From Siansivirga zeaxanthinifaciens CC-SAMT-1 (GTDB lineage: Bacteria > Bacteroidota > Bacteroidia > Flavobacteriales > Flavobacteriaceae): a stretch of DNA of 64,000 nucleotides. The notes under the pieces were generated by a model that searched no databases, was not told the DNA's origin, and worked only from the letters and a program-made list of their open reading frames with translations. This document shows, one piece after another, positions 63,391 to 64,000 of this stretch. Position 1 is the first letter of the stretch. Every line of letters begins with the position of its first letter. The stretch is taken from assembly GCF_000941055.1 (NCBI RefSeq), contig NZ_CP007202.1, positions 2,588,437-2,652,436 of the forward strand. Reading direction: 5' to 3'. Both the position numbers and the translations under genes were made by a program.

Positions 63391-64000
63391 CATTAATAAA
63401 AACAATTATTTTTGACTTAGGTGGGGTTTTAATAGACTGGAATCCCGAATATGTTTTCTTAAAAGCCTTTCATGGCGACAAAGAAAAAACAAAGTGGTTT
63501 CTCGATACTATTTGCATCAGCGATTGGAACGAAAACCAAGACGCTGGATATCCATTAGAACAAGCAACAAACGATCTTGTTGCAAAATTTCCAGAATACG
63601 AAAATTATATTCGCCTGTTTTACGGCAATTGGGAAAACATGTTAGGTGGTGAAATATCGGGTACGGTAACTATTTTAAAACAATTATTGGCGATAAAAAA
63701 GTACAAAATCGTTGCTTTAACTAATTGGAGCAGCGAAACGTTTCCTATTGCTCAAAAACGTTTTGAATTTTTAAATTGGTTTGAAGGAATTGTTGTTTCG
63801 GGTGATGAAAAAACAAGAAAACCGTTTAAAGCGATTTACGATATTACTTTAGAGCGTTTTAATATATATCCGGAAACTTCTTTATTTATTGATGATAATT
63901 TAAGAAATATTGAAGCCGCAAAATCATTGGGAATTCATGGAATTCACTTTAAAGATCCAGAAACACTTATCAATCAACTAAAAACATTTAATATCGCTTT
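63387..64000 (+). CDS. HAD-superfamily phosphatase, C-terminus beyond the window
   Basis: About 204 residues are visible; the gene continues past the right edge. The HAD motif I is [16 protein letters not shown] (the second position of the usual DxD motif is Gly here, as in many HAD phosphatases annotated DxGG). Motif II is [10 protein letters not shown], motif III the Lys in KTRKPFK, and motif [20 protein letters not shown]. The start overlaps the prfB stop as ATGA, so translation is probably coupled. The substrate is unknown. Confidence 0.85.
   Translation, partial: MTLIKTIIFDLGGVLIDWNPEYVFLKAFHGDKEKTKWFLDTICISDWNENQDAGYPLEQATNDLVAKFPEYENYIRLFYGNWENMLGGEISGTVTILKQLLAIKKYKIVALTNWSSETFPIAQKRFEFLNWFEGIVVSGDEKTRKPFKAIYDITLERFNIYPETSLFIDDNLRNIEAAKSLGIHGIHFKDPETLINQLKTFNIA

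Overview
The window is AT-rich bacterial chromosome, almost certainly from a marine-type Flavobacteriaceae (Bacteroidota). Supporting signs are the fused hisB and fused lpxC-fabZ genes, a PorX type IX secretion regulator, a CarboxypepD_reg/plug/barrel TonB-dependent receptor, a DUF4834 protein, upstream regions with TAnnTTTG (-7) boxes instead of sigma-70 -10 boxes, and little sign of Shine-Dalgarno sequences. I see no insertion sequence, prophage, CRISPR array, tRNA or rRNA. This looks like vertically inherited core genome with one accessory-looking sugar-nucleotide stretch.

Layout. 1-4626: a minus-strand histidine operon, hisL(leader)-hisG-hisD-hisC-hisB-hisH(cut by the window edge), preceded by a complete ribosome-mediated attenuator (His4 leader peptide, antiterminator, terminator). 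4.8-13 kb: a thioredoxin-like protein, a fabG / von-Willebrand-like membrane protein / SPFH group, an M16 protease and sucD. 13.2-18 kb: a lipid A and fatty acid cluster (lpxD, lpxC-fabZ, lpxA, efp and a second lpxD-like gene). 18-26.5 kb: HD hydrolase, porX, tsaE, a tiny exported peptide gene overlapping a membrane protein gene, a TonB-dependent receptor and alanine dehydrogenase. 26.5-34.3 kb: phosphoglycosyl transferase, 4,6-dehydratase, aminotransferase, epimerase and UDP-sugar dehydrogenase genes for surface glycans, interrupted by proline dehydrogenase and aroB. 34.3-42 kb: an Lrp regulator, an M14 carboxypeptidase divergent from an XRE regulator across a palindrome array, small proteins, an MBL hydrolase, a conserved protein of unknown function, bcp, nth, a 48-residue protein and an ECF sigma factor. 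42-52 kb: uvrA, an Arg/Asn-rich exported protein and a minus-strand envelope group (DUF4834, YfhO, glycosyltransferase, flippase). 52-64 kb: an outer-membrane transporter-like protein, an acetyltransferase-like protein, a secreted head-repeat/C1q-like protein, two neighbouring PLP enzymes that fit sulfonolipid (capnine) synthesis, oligopeptidase B, YbaB, threonine aldolase, prfB with its +1 programmed frameshift, and the start of a HAD phosphatase.

The strongest unannotated signals are the his attenuator (4511-4626); five TACAWWTGTA palindromes between the M14 and XRE genes (36002-36267); a strong terminator hairpin lying inside the 3' end of the C1q-like reading frame, before its stop codon (55963-56005); a terminator-like hairpin inside the 5' coding part of the VWA-like gene (8118-8152); the candidate capnine gene pair (56020-58561); and two small genes (21706-21846, 41228-41374). 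All functional calls rest on recognition of motifs by eye; no database search was run.
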